Positions 11,113-23,745 of a DNA stretch of 64,000 bases are shown here, one piece after another. Origin of the DNA: Varanus komodoensis (taxonomy: Eukaryota > Chordata > Lepidosauria > Squamata > Varanidae); contig NW_025335268.1 in the NCBI RefSeq assembly GCF_004798865.1, positions 92,191,287 through 92,255,286 on the forward strand, in the 5' to 3' direction. The notes under the pieces are model-generated. The model was not told the DNA's origin. It worked only from the letters and a program-made list of their open reading frames with translations, and did not search any database. How positions within the stretch are numbered: the first letter of the stretch is position 1; each line of letters opens with the position of its first letter. The position numbers were made by a program, and so were the translations under genes.

Positions 11113-14100
11113 ATGGGTGTGTTGCAGGAAGTAGGTAGCAAAGCACTTGGTAAGAACAGCAGAAACTCCTTGCCATTGTTGGCATGCTGGTCCAGGCCAG
11201 CACCAGCTACCTGCTAACGTACAAGTGGCACGATGGAGTGACTGGTTCAGTGCCCCTCACTGTGATTCTGAACCTTTTCATGCTCACCATGACCATTTTA
11301 CCCATTTTTTTCTGTTTTAAAAAAATGCTTCTTGAAATCTCCAGTTTGGCAGCTAGTGACAGCCCCTTCAAAGTAGAGGAGCACTTGTCAGCTTTTTTTC
11401 CTTTTTGCATCCTGAATGTGTACCATTTTAAAAAAAGTTCTAATTCAATTTGCAAATTTCCATACGTCTGTTATGGCATGTCTCACCTGGACAAGGTTCA
11501 TGTTCACTGAAAAAATGCCAAGAGCTTTATTTCTTTTAGTTTGAATTGTCCTGACATGACAGCTCTGAAAAGGTGAGCTGTTCGGTGAAACCAAAACTGT
11601 GAGTTATTCTTGCTTGCAAAAAATGGGGTAGCAAGTAGATCACCTCTTTTTGGTGAGATTCTTAAGGGATTATTTGGACTTGATTCTTGCCAAGTTCTTG
11701 GTTTTCCAGCCTTTCCCCAAGTCTCCTTTTACTGGAATATAGGGGTTTAACATTCATACCTTTATAAGTCCCTGTGAAAAACTAGGAGGAGCCCTGTGCG
11801 CCTCCCCCTCAACCTTTTCAAAGGAGCAGGACTTTGGACAGCTGTCTTACATGTCCCCAAGCACCTGGGCCTTGGAGAAAGGTGGAAAAGTGAGAGGAAC
11901 CAGGCAAGAGGTAAAACAAAAGAAACCTTGGGGATCTCGCTGTGAAGAGGGAGATCTACTGGCTACACACTGTTAATGAGCAAAGACCTGTGGTATTGTT
12001 TTATCTTGACAACTTATGTTTTAACACTGTCAGGATATGAACCAAAGCAAAAAAGAAAGCTCCTGACAGCCTCCACGAGTCAGTGCCCATGAAGACATTG
12101 CCCAGGTGTTGCTTGACATTTTAAACCCATGGACTTGTGCACTTGCACAAGTACAATTAGATTTTTTAACAAACAAAAAATATGCACATTTGGGGCTCAG
12201 TTTTTATTTTATATTATATAAGGTGATGGAACAGTGGCATCCCTTTTATTGCCTGGACACTTTGAAGGGACTATCACTAGCTGTCAAAAGGGGGAGAGAG
12301 GGAATAGTGGGAGTTCATAGAAAAGGGTTTACAGTTACAGGAGGGAAGGTATATGCGTCCTCCCACGGGGACCCCTGGGATACCTGCTGGAGATATGAGG
12401 GGGGAGGAGAGAGAGAAGAACCTGAAGTGATTTTAGTCATCTGTTAGACACAGGCATGAATCATTTTACAAACAACCTGTGCTGCATAGCTTATTTGCAG
12501 GATGGTTTTTCATGACCTGTGATCTTGCTAAGTACATTCTTTGGGACCAAGTACTGTTACCCAAACACAAACTAACTCTTCATGACAGTGTTAACTTATA
12601 GTAATACTTACATTTGTGTTCCATAAGGACACAGATAATTAACATCTTATTGCTTTATATGATTAGATATGATTAGCTGGTTGCTGCAGGAATTAAAAAG
12701 AAACTCCCGTGAGAAGTCCGTTCATCTTTGTGCAGGGAGACAGAAGAAATTCATGATTTATTACTGCCCACTAGTGATGTTCAAAAGGATGTTGAACATA
12801 GACGTTGTAAAGCAAGGAGAAGAAAAATGTCATCTTGTTTTCAACTGTTGCCATTTCCTCAGATATCGTTATGCGGAAGCATTCCTCACCAGTGAAAGGG
12901 CTGAGCAATATCCTAGCTGGGAAATGAGCATCAAGACGAAGAAAAGCAGCAATGTCTGGGAAAAAAAATGTTATAAAGTCATCTTGATCTTATCTCCAGC
13001 CCTTTCCGCCCAAACCCACCAAAGTCTTTACTAAGCTGTCTGCCTATAAATAGAACAGCAGCTCTCTTGCAGAGATGGGCAGCTGTAAACTACAGGCTTA
13101 TTCTCTCCCCAGGCAGCATCTGTGTTGTACAAGAGACAGCACAACAGCTATGTAAGGGGGCTTTTTTTTACAAGCCTTTCATTTCTAAGTCACGTACCTA
13201 TAAAGATCCTGCAGATATATTGCAGGAAAATTCCTTGGCTTAGTTTTAAGGGGTAAGGCATGGTGAAAGTTTTTTTGGGTAGTATTGATTTCTTTGAAAG
13301 CATTATTTAAAAGAGATGGAGGAGTGCTCATCGTTTGCACAGGTGAGTTTGTTATGTAGATATGAGTGAGCATCCTGATTGGATAGGAAACAGGGTTGGA
13401 GCATCAGTTCAAAAAAGTTAAATGAGTAAACAGAATGGAATGGGAATTCAAGGCAGATTTTTGGCACTAGAATGTTGTGTTTAAGGTGCAGGCTGAATGA
13501 AAGGGGAAGTTTTTCTTGGTCTGTGTTTCAAGGTTGGGCAGAGAAGCACTTGTCAGAGGGGTCCTGGGAACCAGAAATTTCAGATGTTACAAGTGGGAGA
13601 AGTGGAGGGACTAATCTCAAGGGCACCCTCCCATGTTGTTCAGGTGAATATTGAGAATAGTCAGGATTTACTGCCGCAGGGAGAGGGCATAGGGAAAGAA
13701 CTCCTGCAGCCAGCTGAGCCTCGCATGTCTCTTGGCCCCATGATGGAATGTTGGGAGAGATGGGCCATCCAACTAGAGAGCCACAGAAAGAGAAGAGGCT
13801 TGCCTCTCTCCAAAAAGGACATCCCAGAGGGAGGACCCCCAGGGTACTCAAAAGGAGAATGTTTGGAAGTAGTTCCTAGATTAGGTTCAACAAACTGCTC
13901 TGTGTATGCTCAGGGACTCATTTTTTGTTGGTTGCTCTTAGTGGAAGTGCATTGGAGAATAGCTTTTGCCAAAGAATGGTCTCTGGAAGTGCAAAGGGAG
14001 GAAACCTAGCTTGCAACACAGGCTGATTAAATGTGTAATCAAATTCATTTGCTGCCAATTGAATCTGATATATTTCTTAGAATAGGATACATAACTAAGA

Positions 14101-14755
14101 AAGTTCCAGAAAGCAAGCTTAAACTATATGGAGTAGGATCTGTTTTCATGTCTTAAAGAGCGGATATTTGTTTCTGTCATTGCTCTTCAAATATGGAATC
14201 ATTCAGCTTGTGTTCCCAGCTGCTTTTCAAGCTGCTATTTGTGTTTACTATGCAGACCTCGGTTATATTTAGCCTATTTTTAGAATTTTGGAGTATTGGA
14301 TAATATTTTTCTGTTGCTTTCTTCCATAACCTAAATTGTTTTTTCCTTCTTATTCTGCAGGCCAAATTTGGGGCTAGAAAAGACCCTGTAAGTTCTGTCA
14401 TTTCTTCTCCTGAGTCCACATTTTAACAAGACCTCATATTTGTGAGGGGAGACAAATTATTTCTTGGCACAGAGTATGAAATAGGATTGTGTTATATCTG
14501 TGGCAGGTCTGCACCTGCTCTAACATCATGTGGATATCTTCCTAAATTACCTGATTCACCTTTTTACAGAAAGTAACAGTCTGATCAATTACAACTTTTC
14601 ACATGCTACTTGGGAATGAGGGTGGTATTCTAGTGCTTTTGCAAAAATTTTGGCTCTTACTGTGACTAATTGAAGATGAATATAGCAAAATTAGACAGGA
14701 GACTGTTAGGGGAATAACGTCAGTGATTTTTCAGCTTTTTCCCGTACTGCAGGGC
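11113..14755. other. Mostly unexplained non-coding sequence
   Basis: Two things stand out. A 28-base segment at 11345-11372 recurs as a near reverse complement at 12262-12289 (about 3 mismatches). An open frame of 170 codons spans 13497-14009 (+), without recognisable domain, splice context or codon pattern. I do not call either a gene. Confidence 0.4.
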
Positions 14756-14873
14756 AGGCAACCCAATTTCTTCCAGATGCTTTAGACTACAGCTCCCATA
14801 ATTTATGATCATTGGATGTGCAGCATGGGGTTCATGAAAGTTGTAGTCCGAAATATTTGGAGGCCGTTAACTT
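14756..14873. repeat. Foldback MITE-like repeat
   Basis: Same family as 1187-1312. The left half has agactacagctcccataatt and the right half has gaaagttgtagtccgaaata, then tttggaggcc, giving an imperfect hairpin of about 120 bases. Confidence 0.65.
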
Positions 14874-15307
14874 GTCAATTCCTCTTGTAGTGCATTGAGT
14901 AACTCATTTGCTTGATTTAGTTTCTGTAGAGCACCTTGTATTGAATAGTGGAATGTTTGTCTGAGGGCTTAAAGTTCTTTTCCAGCCCTGTGATTTTCAT
15001 GGGGCTAGAAAGGCAGCAATTAGTGAAGTCTGCTTTTTAAGAGTATTAGTTTGTCAGATTTTGAGGTTATGGAAGTATCAGTTCCTGTGCGGAGCTGAGA
15101 GGTTTTTTATAAATAAATACATAATAAATTATATCAATGTTTTAATGTAATCTCTTTATTTTAAATAATTACTAATGAGAAAGATTTTGAGGCCTCTGCT
15201 GGTTGACTCCATCTTCCAAAAATTATACCAGAATTTATCTGCATGTGTTTCTCTCTGAAACATCTGTGCTAAATACTGTTGTAGCCCCAGTTCTTTCCCA
15301 TTTCATC

Positions 15308-15314
15308 TCTAAAA

Positions 15315-15357
<43 letters not shown>

Positions 15358-15895
15358 ATAACATTTCTATGCCGCCCCTTGCCGAAACCTCGGGGCGGCT
15401 TACAACATGATAAAATACATTGAAATACAATAGTACATAATAAATTTCCATTAAATATAAAAATACAAAAAATACATTGATTTACAAAAATAAAATTAAA
15501 ATTATCAGTATAAAATAAAAATATAGGAGGAGAAAGAGAAGGAAGAAGAAGTTGCCCTGGCCAGATCATATGTTTTAACAATTGAAATGATGTTTAAATA
15601 AAAAGGTCTTTACCTGGCGCCGAAAAACCAGTAACGACGGTGCCAGGCGGACCTCTTTGGGGAGTGAATTCCATAGGTTGGGTGCCACCGCAGAGAAAGC
15701 CCTCCTCCGGGTACTTACTCTCCTAATTTCTTTCATGGAGGGTTCCCGGAGAAGGGACTCTCCCGCAGATCTCAAAGGGCGGTCGGGCATATACGGACAT
15801 AAGCGCTCGTTCAGGTAGCCAGGACCCAAGCTGTTTAGGGCTTTGTAGGTCATAATCAACACCTTGAATTGGGCCCGGGCTTCAATGGTAAATTA
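15308..15895 (-). mobile_element. L2/CR1-group LINE 3' end with (ATT)n tail
   Basis: The minus strand encodes LIMTYKALNSLGPGYLNERL, then RRAFSAVAPNLWNSLPKEVR and LAPSLLVFRRQVKTFLFKHH over 15575-15862, the C-terminus of the LINE ORF2. A 3' UTR follows with the complement of ccgccccttgccgaaacctc, then about 45 bases of ATT repeats at 15314-15357, the element's own tail. This C-terminal frame is intact, so the copy looks younger than 4050-5295. It is severely 5'-truncated. Confidence 0.88.
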
Positions 15896-17277
15896 AAGTT
15901 TTTTATCTAATTCCACTGAGATTAATAGGAGAACAGTAATCATGATAATGTCTTATTCTCTTCCTAGTTCAGGTTATCCTGAAAAGAAATTGAAGTTGTA
16001 TACTGGTCTTTAGTAATATTCCTTGTGCAAGTTTCTTTTCCATGGTTGCTGAGGAACCATGAGATTGGCAAAGATAACTGAAAATCTGCAGCTGTTAATG
16101 AGAACTTGCACCTGCAATTAAACTTTATGTAATTTGTCCATGCTTCTAAATAACCATGCGCCTGGAGAAAGCAGGAATCATTTCCAGCCAGCCAGGAGGA
16201 AAAGCTTTTGCAAACTGAAAAAAGTGGTTCTTGAAGGGTTCTTTCTGGAAGGTTGATATGCAAAAAGTGACTGAGAGAGGTATGTGCAGGCAATCTGACT
16301 AGGGAAAATTGGTTTGGGCCTTAATAATGTTTGTAGACTTGCCCATTTTAGCTTTAATTCCTCTTAAGACATTTCCAAATTGCATTGGTTTGCTTTGCGT
16401 CATAGTGGAATATTAATCTAGACTGTTATACTATCAAGCATCAGTCATTTCTCCACATTGCGTTGGGTGCATTGCTGTGTTTCTTCTATATTTCTTTCCT
16501 AACATTCTGATTACAGAATAACCGAACAGACAGTTATATGAAATTCCTGCAGCACTTTCTCTTAATGTGTTTCTTGCCTGGACTGCTTAAATTACTACAA
16601 GTGCTGTTTCCCTTGGGAAAGGAGAGTGTTAAATGAAGCATTTAAACCCCATATTATGTCACTTACTGCTGGCAGGGGCTATGCATTGGTAATGAATTAA
16701 TGCTGAAGGCTTTGCTTTCAGTTTGCAGACTTGCATCTCTTTTTTAGATTCTTCCTTGAGAGTATTTTAGCATATCTTTTGGTATTTATTATCTTTCTTC
16801 AGCTGGGGTAACAAATGTGTCTGCTAAAGAATGGCTAAATGAGCATGGGCTAAATATAGCATTGTAGCCTGGATATGCATTTTATGTGAATGAGTGTGTG
16901 GCGAGTGTGTGAGTGTGCAGGCAGCTAGCTAGCTGTGGAACAGAGAAAAAAAGAAAGGCCGAACCTCTGTATGTAGACAGACTTGGCACTTCAGTCTTGG
17001 GAAATGGCAGCTAGCCAGCCAGTAAGCAGTGAGTCAAGAGCCAAGAATATCTGAAAAAAATCCAAATATAAAAGCTGGAAAGATTATTCCTGCCTCTTTA
17101 TTGCTGCCCTTCCTGTTCCCTTAAATATGCAGATCATTTCCTGTGGTAGTCAACTGCTGGTAGCTTTGCATGAGGTAGCCTGCTGTACTAACTTTAGTTG
17201 AACAAGTGAGATCAGACTCCTGATTGGACGGGACAGGGCTCTGACCTCAGTTTTTGAGATTTTTTTAGGAGTTTTGT
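15896..17277. other. Non-coding sequence, nothing recognised
   Basis: Intronic-type sequence with a short TG/GAGTG-rich patch and agctagctagct near 16881-16935. No gene or known repeat was found. Confidence 0.45.
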
Positions 17278-17516
17278 TTTATTTATTTATTTTCCAATTT
17301 ATATCCTGCCTTTTTCCTACAAAGGGCTCAAGGCAGGTTACATCATTCTCCTCCTCCATCTTATCCCCACAACAACAACCCTGTGAGGTAGGTTGGGCTG
17401 AGAGTCTGTGACTGGCCCAAAGTCACCCAGTTGGCTCCATGGCTGAGCGGGGACTAGAACCCAGATCCTCTGAGTCTGAGTCCCATGCTCGTAACCACTA
17501 CACCACACTGGCTCTC
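17278..17516 (-). repeat. MIR-like tRNA-derived SINE, near full length
   Basis: Near-identical to the copy at 10703-10944, with the same A box, B box and tail on the minus strand. It ends about 330 bases upstream of the first DGKH exon in this window. Confidence 0.88.
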
Positions 17517-17844
17517 AATCAAGATTCATCATCAAGATTTGATAAGATCACTTTGAATAGCTTCAAAAATTGTATCCTCCTCACACCATGATAACATCTC
17601 TCATACACAGGAATGGAATCTCCACACTGTGTATTTGACCACTGTTTATTGCACTTGGATGTTGATAAGATCACCAGTTTTATGAACCTGTTGGATAGTT
17701 CCAGCAGAGGGCAGTCAAACAATAAATAATATTTCTATCAAATTTAGCAGAACTTTTCTTCTTTTTGGTGGTGGAGAAAAGCAAGCACAGGTAAATGGGC
17801 TGTACATGAAGAATTATTTCAAACTTTATTTTCCTGGCTTCTAG

Positions 17845-17955
17845 ACTATAATAAAAGAGGGCATGCTTATGAAACAGACCAGCTCATTTCAGCGCTGGAA
17901 GAGGCGATACTTCAAATTGCGAGGACGAACTCTGTACTATGCCAAAACTGCAAAG
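17845..17955 (+). CDS. DGKH: DGKH coding exon: PH domain, first part
   Basis: This 37-codon exon starts [20 protein letters not shown] and continues through a [11 protein letters not shown] block to AKTAK. That is the first strands of the pleckstrin-homology domain of type II diacylglycerol kinases. In this family the PH domain contributes to membrane or endosome targeting of an enzyme that phosphorylates diacylglycerol to phosphatidic acid. The acceptor is ttcctggcttctag and the donor is gtatgt; both boundaries are phase 0. The IIKEGML start matches eta as I remember it, whereas delta has [15 protein letters not shown] is the delta-like, probably ancestral, form. The exon encoding the N-terminus is not in the window. 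Confidence 0.95.
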
Positions 17956-18603
17956 GTATGTTGCTGAGAAAGCCCACGAAAACTAAATGCTAAAATAAGT
18001 TCCAGTTATTATTTATTTAACTGTTAATTTTTGCAATTGTGAGGGGTAGGAACATTTTTAGGATACTGATGCCAAAGTTGTCACACGTTTTGTGGTGTTC
18101 ATTAATTTGGTTGCCTGGTTCCAGTGCAGGGCTGCTGGGAAGATTCCCAGTCCTTGCCTCCTCAGATCTATCCACTTCTCTCTTGCTGTTCCATATCCCT
18201 GCTCAGTTATCCTGCCCTGTGCCCCCTTAGAAGGGCAGTTGATACTGCTAGCCCTTAGCCTGGTAAAACTGCACTGAGGAGGCAACTGAGGATACAGTGT
18301 GTTTTCTGTTCAAGCCCTTTTGGGTTAATTGCTCATGTATTTTCTCTGGCAGAGCAAACCTGTCTGATGTCCGGGTTGGTGGATGAATGGAAATAAGGGG
18401 TTTTATAGCACACAGAAGGCAATTTACAGTAGTGGGGGTGGGATTCCCTCGTCCAGCAGAAATGCAAGTTAGGACTGCACTGTTAGGGTTTGCTAGGACA
18501 GATCAGTAGCAGTTATTTTAACTTTATATCTTATATAATTGATATGCTTATAATTTAAATTCATTCATTCATTCAGGTTTTTGATTTATTTTTTATTTTC
18601 CAG

Positions 18604-18684
18604 TCAATTATTTTTGATGAGGTGGACCTGACAGATGCTAGTGTGGCAGAATCCAGCACTAAAAATGTCAACAACAGCTTCACG
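18604..18684 (+). CDS. DGKH: DGKH coding exon: PH domain, middle part
   Basis: Twenty-seven codons, [20 protein letters not shown] followed by NVNNSFT. This continues the PH domain. The acceptor is ttttattttccag and the donor is gtagga, both phase 0. It follows the previous exon after a 648-base intron and precedes a 31-kb intron. The eta residues [15 protein letters not shown] differ from delta (DLSDASVAEASTKNA, from memory). Confidence 0.95.
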
Positions 18685-21600
18685 GTAGGATTTCTTATCC
18701 CACATCCCTTAAATCTGAGACTGTGTGACTTTGCATCTGTACCTTGTCTATCCTTTCCTTATGCAGATGGTGTGTAATGATAGTATCTTAGATTCATTCA
18801 TTAGTTTCCCACTGGAAAAATATAGGAGTGAATTTCCTTCATTGTTTAAGCAGGAAATCAAGCTGTCATGAGAAGATGTCGCAACAATCTCCCACTTCTA
18901 GTAACAAGTGGCATCCCTGATCCAGTGTTTGCGTCTGATTTGCAAAATGACAGTAGGCAGTGGTATTTCAGGAGAAAGGGAGAAAACTTCTCCTGCCTAC
19001 TGCTTTTCTTTTGCAAGCCCTTCCCTCAGCTGCTTTCCTCAGTTTGACCTGAGACATAGTAAACTGGTAGGAAGAATGGATGGGGAGTGAAGTTGCAAAG
19101 AAAAAGTTGTGGACTGGGCATATTTAACCACTGCAGCTTTTCCTCTGTGAATGATCCCCCTTTCTCCTTTGCACATGAGAAGCAAACATGAGATTGAGAA
19201 TTCTGTGTTTGTCACTGAATGTTTGACTGCTTTGTGTAAGGTAATGCAGTTATCAGTACATCTTCATGACAGCCTCGACAAGACTGATAGACATAGATTC
19301 CAAAGAAAAAAGAATTAAAACTTCGTCTCAGTACAAAAATTACCAACTGTCTCCTCTGTGGGAAGGATAATCTTATCCTATTTCCAAATACTGGGTGAAG
19401 TGCTGTTTCTTATGCAAGATACAGAAATAAATGACCATAGCAATCCTATTTGGCCTTAATATCTGTGAGTTTTTAATATCTGTTTAAGTTTAGCCAAATG
19501 TAATCAGCAGCATCATAAGCTAATAGAAATTGAACATGTGTTTTTCAGGCTAGTTCAATATGGTTGTATTATGTTAATTTCCTAATTTTAGGTTAATAGA
19601 CTGTTGGTTTAATTGATCCTGTCTTATGTCTACTACATTTAATTTTCCATATATTTTACTTATCCAGGCCTTTGAGAATATGTGCAAGTGTTTTGTTTTA
19701 AATATAATTTGAAGAATGGAACTTGTTTTATAGAATACAAAAGTCTGATGGTTCACAGGAAGTATGAAGACTTGCCAAAATATATTGTAAAAATACTTAG
19801 GAATATATTATTTAATCTTCTCTACATCGCTGTGATGCAGCGAGTACTTGCATTGTTAGAATTTTTAAATGCAAAACACCTTTTATAATTTGTGACTCCC
19901 TCCCAGTGTAGTTAGAAGAAGAAAGAACATAATTCTTCTTTTGGAGATTCCTAACTTTATAGTCACAAGGGGAGATACATATACTGGATCCAATAAGTCT
20001 AAATATATTACATTGTATGACATTTAAAAAGCAGTTATTTGAGCTTGGGAATTACCGTAAACATTTTTAGACAAATGTATGAAATAATTTCAGCTTAATT
20101 TTTTTAAAGCAGTTTTCCAGTCTTTTGCCTGCTCAAGAACATCTTGCATGTGCTTGTTATGAAAACTGCTGGAGAACAAAAAGGCTGGGCTATTTTTGTA
20201 ACTCTTTCATTGTTCATATCACTGGAATCCCGTCCATGGTTTCTGTGTAACTGATAGTTTTCTCTCTGAGAGTGCCATTTTCCTTTCTGCCCCTTTGTAA
20301 CTCCATTAACTCATACTTCAAAGGCACACTGAACAGAAATTTGTGCAATGATATTTAAGATTGCAATGATAAATATATAGAAAAGTAAGGCATATCATAG
20401 TTCGGTGTTTGGTGCATAGCTTTTCATTATGGTGACTACATATTTCCCCCAGCTTCCTTGCTTTTGTTGGCTTCCAGAAACATGATCTTTGTCCCAAAGG
20501 GGTTTTTTACGTTTTATTTTTTGCCTAGTGTGGTGTACCCAAGTCCGCCAATCCTTTCTGTTTGTGGCTTACTGTGTAATTGGAATAATATGTTGATTCT
20601 ATAAATATTTTCATATAGATCATTCTGCCTTAATGCTGAGATTGGAACAATTATCTTCAAGTCCTTTCTCATATTAGGTTTCAATAGGTGAAGTTTCTTA
20701 CTGGATTTTACAATATTGCTACTGACAGGCCATTGTTGGGAGTGACTAAAAGGATTGGGGCTTCCTGTTTTAATGTAAAATCCTGTATTCTTTCTCTCAT
20801 GATTTGAAGCAAAGCTGTGCTGTCCCAGAACAGGAAAGGAGCCAGTCATTCACCCCTCAGAATGCTGCTTACCTGTCTAGCTAAAAGATCTTTCTCAAGA
20901 TCTGGCACACAAGTATTAATGAAGAACTATTGAAGCATGTTGCCCCATGGATTCAGAGACTCTGCCCTGTCCAGTAAATCAGCTTGCTTAAGGTGCTTTC
21001 AGGTCTCAGCAAGGGCACACTCTGATCAGTTGACTTCTGCGGGCGGGGGCGGGGGGGGGGGCAGCTGTCTGCCCAAGTCAGCCAAATCTGTAGCCCAAAC
21101 AGTGGAAACATTCCAGAGGAGCACAAAAGGATTAGAGCTGCCAAAAGCAGGTGCATAGTCTAGAACAAAGGCAACAATATGCCAAAGCAAATACAAAGCC
21201 AAATAGGGGTCAAGATCCAAGGGAGCAGGAACTTAGGCAGTTTCCTCATATCAAAGGTGAATTGCTTGGACTATGGAACAAGCTCTGAGGCTTGTGTAAT
21301 CTTCCACCCAGATGGCAAATATGGTGCTACCTTCTGATGAATGTGACAAGCTTTCTGCCTCACTTTTAAGTAACAGAAAAAAGGTATGGATAGCCAAGCC
21401 TGCAACATGCACACAGCCATGTCACCTTTTCTGCTTCAGAGCTGAAAGGACCAGTGGTGAAGCAATGGCATAGTGGCATGCTGCTCTCCCTGCTGGCAGG
21501 AGAAGGTTGGATGCCAGTGTCGCAGCTTTACCAATCAGCCATGCTTCCATGACTGGGAGAGTTGCAAACAGGGGGGTCTGGCCAGAAATAAAAGAGGGTA

Positions 21601-23218
21601 GGAGAGTTTATCTGGGGGTGGTGATAGGAAGCTGATGACTTTAATTTTTGTTGTGGTCAGCCATAGGCTTGAGCTTTATAGAGCCTGGTAGACAAATATT
21701 TGCTCTTGGAGTCGGCAAACTTGGAAGGCTTGAGCAGGTTGGTACTACATCCTAAACAGTGCTGATCAGGCATAAAACTCAGTCTGCAAGGCAACATAGA
21801 GTTTATGAGGCAGGATAAATGGCATCTGCTAGGTGGCATGTTTGAAGTACTGAGTGCCACGAGTCATGCTTTGAGACGCACCTGGTGTCTTACAGGCAAT
21901 GTTTTACTGCACTTGATTCTTTGATGTTATGTGGTATCTTGTCAGGATTGTTTGGGTGAACATTTAAAGACTATTGTGATAAAGGATGATTCATGGATTG
22001 ATGAAGAAAAACATGTAAAAGTAGTAGTGTTGATAGCATCACAATGTGCACAGTACTTTAAACCAACGCAGCATCCATAGGTACCTCCAATGGCACCCAT
22101 GAAGAGGTCTCCAACATGGGGCCTGCAAGCAGCCAATTTTTAATTTTTTTCTTAACCTTTTCCCATTTTTAATGTATATACATGGATTTGCATAAACCTT
22201 CTTGCATTTATACAGAGGCTTCAGCAAAATTGGACCAAAAATCCAAATGAGCATCCAAGTTATATATGAATGTCTATATGCTACTTGATCATATATCAGA
22301 AAACAGTGTAAGGTTCTTAATCCATTGCCTTATAGGAACTTAGTGTTTATTCTTCCAGTTTTGTAATATCAGTCTTTTAACTGTCCAAAGGAACCAGTAA
22401 ATCTATTTATGCTGACCATTTGTTAATTTCCATGGGCATGCAAATAATTTAAGAGAGCATGCACATCAGTAAATATTAAACACACTTCCAGTACAAAACT
22501 TACCCTAACTCTAACCTACCAAAAAGAAGCAACTACTGGACATTGCCAAAACATATGCCTAGAAGAGGCACTAACTCTACTGTATTGCCAGCAATTAGCT
22601 TAATTAGACAATCCCATATTAAACTGACATTGCAGTGTTTGATAGACATGAAACAAAATGTTTTGCTGAACAAGGTGCAGCCTGAAATTTTTGCATGTGG
22701 AAGATGCAACAGGTAAACAGCAAAGTGGCAGCCCACAAATTTGGCATTTTGTACCCACAGCAATGTCTCAAATTCCCAAATATACCTACACATTCATAAA
22801 TGGTGGGACCTCCTGCTTTACAGTGGCATCCCTCCTTAAATCTCTGTAGTACGGTACTTTCAACTTCCAGATGTAGCTTGAACTCCCTGCCTTCACACTT
22901 CCCTCCAGCCCCATATCTCTGCCTCTCCCTGCTGTGACCTTTGCTCTTCCAGGGAGACCTGCTGTCTCCCTCAGTCATCTAAAGGTCACATACTTCCTCA
23001 AAGGATCCCACCCATTCTCTTTCCCTCATACACAGTGACAGCTTCCATACACACCTGTGTGATGATGTATCTCTCTCTTTCTTTCCTTAAAAATACCACA
23101 CATTACCCACGAAGCCACAGGCACACTCCCTTGTTCCTTACTGAAACCAAGCTCAATATGTATATTTAAACAGAGCACATCTTTTTTTCTTTTACCTTCC
23201 CTTCTCTCATCCTTAGGA
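18685..23218. other. DGKH intron, no recognised element
   Basis: Start of the 31-kb intron. There is a G-rich run at about 21041-21061 and nothing else I can identify. Short frames at 20514-20849 (-) and 20937-21158 (+) have no motif. Confidence 0.5.
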
Positions 23219-23745
23219 AAAAATTTCAATGGCAAATCTAGGCAGCATATTAAAAAGCAGAGGCATCACCCTGCCAACAAAAGTTCGTATAGTCAAGGCT
23301 ATGGTTTTCCCAGTTGCAATATATGGCTGTGAAAGCTGGACCATAAGGAAGGCTGAGCGCCAAAGAATTGAGGCCTTTGAATTGTGGTGCTGGAGGAGAC
23401 TCCTGCAAGTCCCTTGGACTGCAAGGCGATCAAACCAGAGCCCTAGAGGAGATCAACCTTGACTGCTCTTTAGAAGGCCAGATACTGAAGATGAAATTCA
23501 AATACTTTGGCCACCTAATGAGAAGGGAGGACTCACTGGAGAAGACTAATGCTGGGAATAATTTACAGCAAAAGAAGAAGGGGACGACAGAGGATGAGGT
23601 GGCTAGATGGAGTCACTGAAGCAGTCGGCGTGAACTTAGGTGGACTCTGGGAGATGGTGGAGGACAGGAGAACCTGGAGGAATGTTGTCCATGGGGTTGC
23701 GATGGGTCGGACGCGACTTTGTGTCTAGCATAACATTATAGGTTT
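23219..23745 (+). mobile_element. BovB/RTE LINE 3' end, ORF2 C-terminus
   Basis: The plus strand reads MANLGSILKSRGITLPTKVR, then a VFPVAIYGCESWTIRKAE block, FELWCWRRLL and LEGQILKMKFKYFGHLMRR. This is the C-terminal region typical of BovB-type RTE LINE ORF2. The frame shifts near 23440, between the RRSNQS block and the LEEINLDCSLEG block. The 3' end (ggggttgcgatgggtcggac, then gcgactttgtgtct) is characteristic. The copy is 5'-truncated and inactive. BovB is common in squamates and ruminants through horizontal transfer (established knowledge). Confidence 0.88.

Noticed and set aside
15314-15357. Regular ATT repeat as a CRISPR-like or structural array
   Set aside because: It is the simple-sequence tail of an L2-type LINE; there are no spacers.
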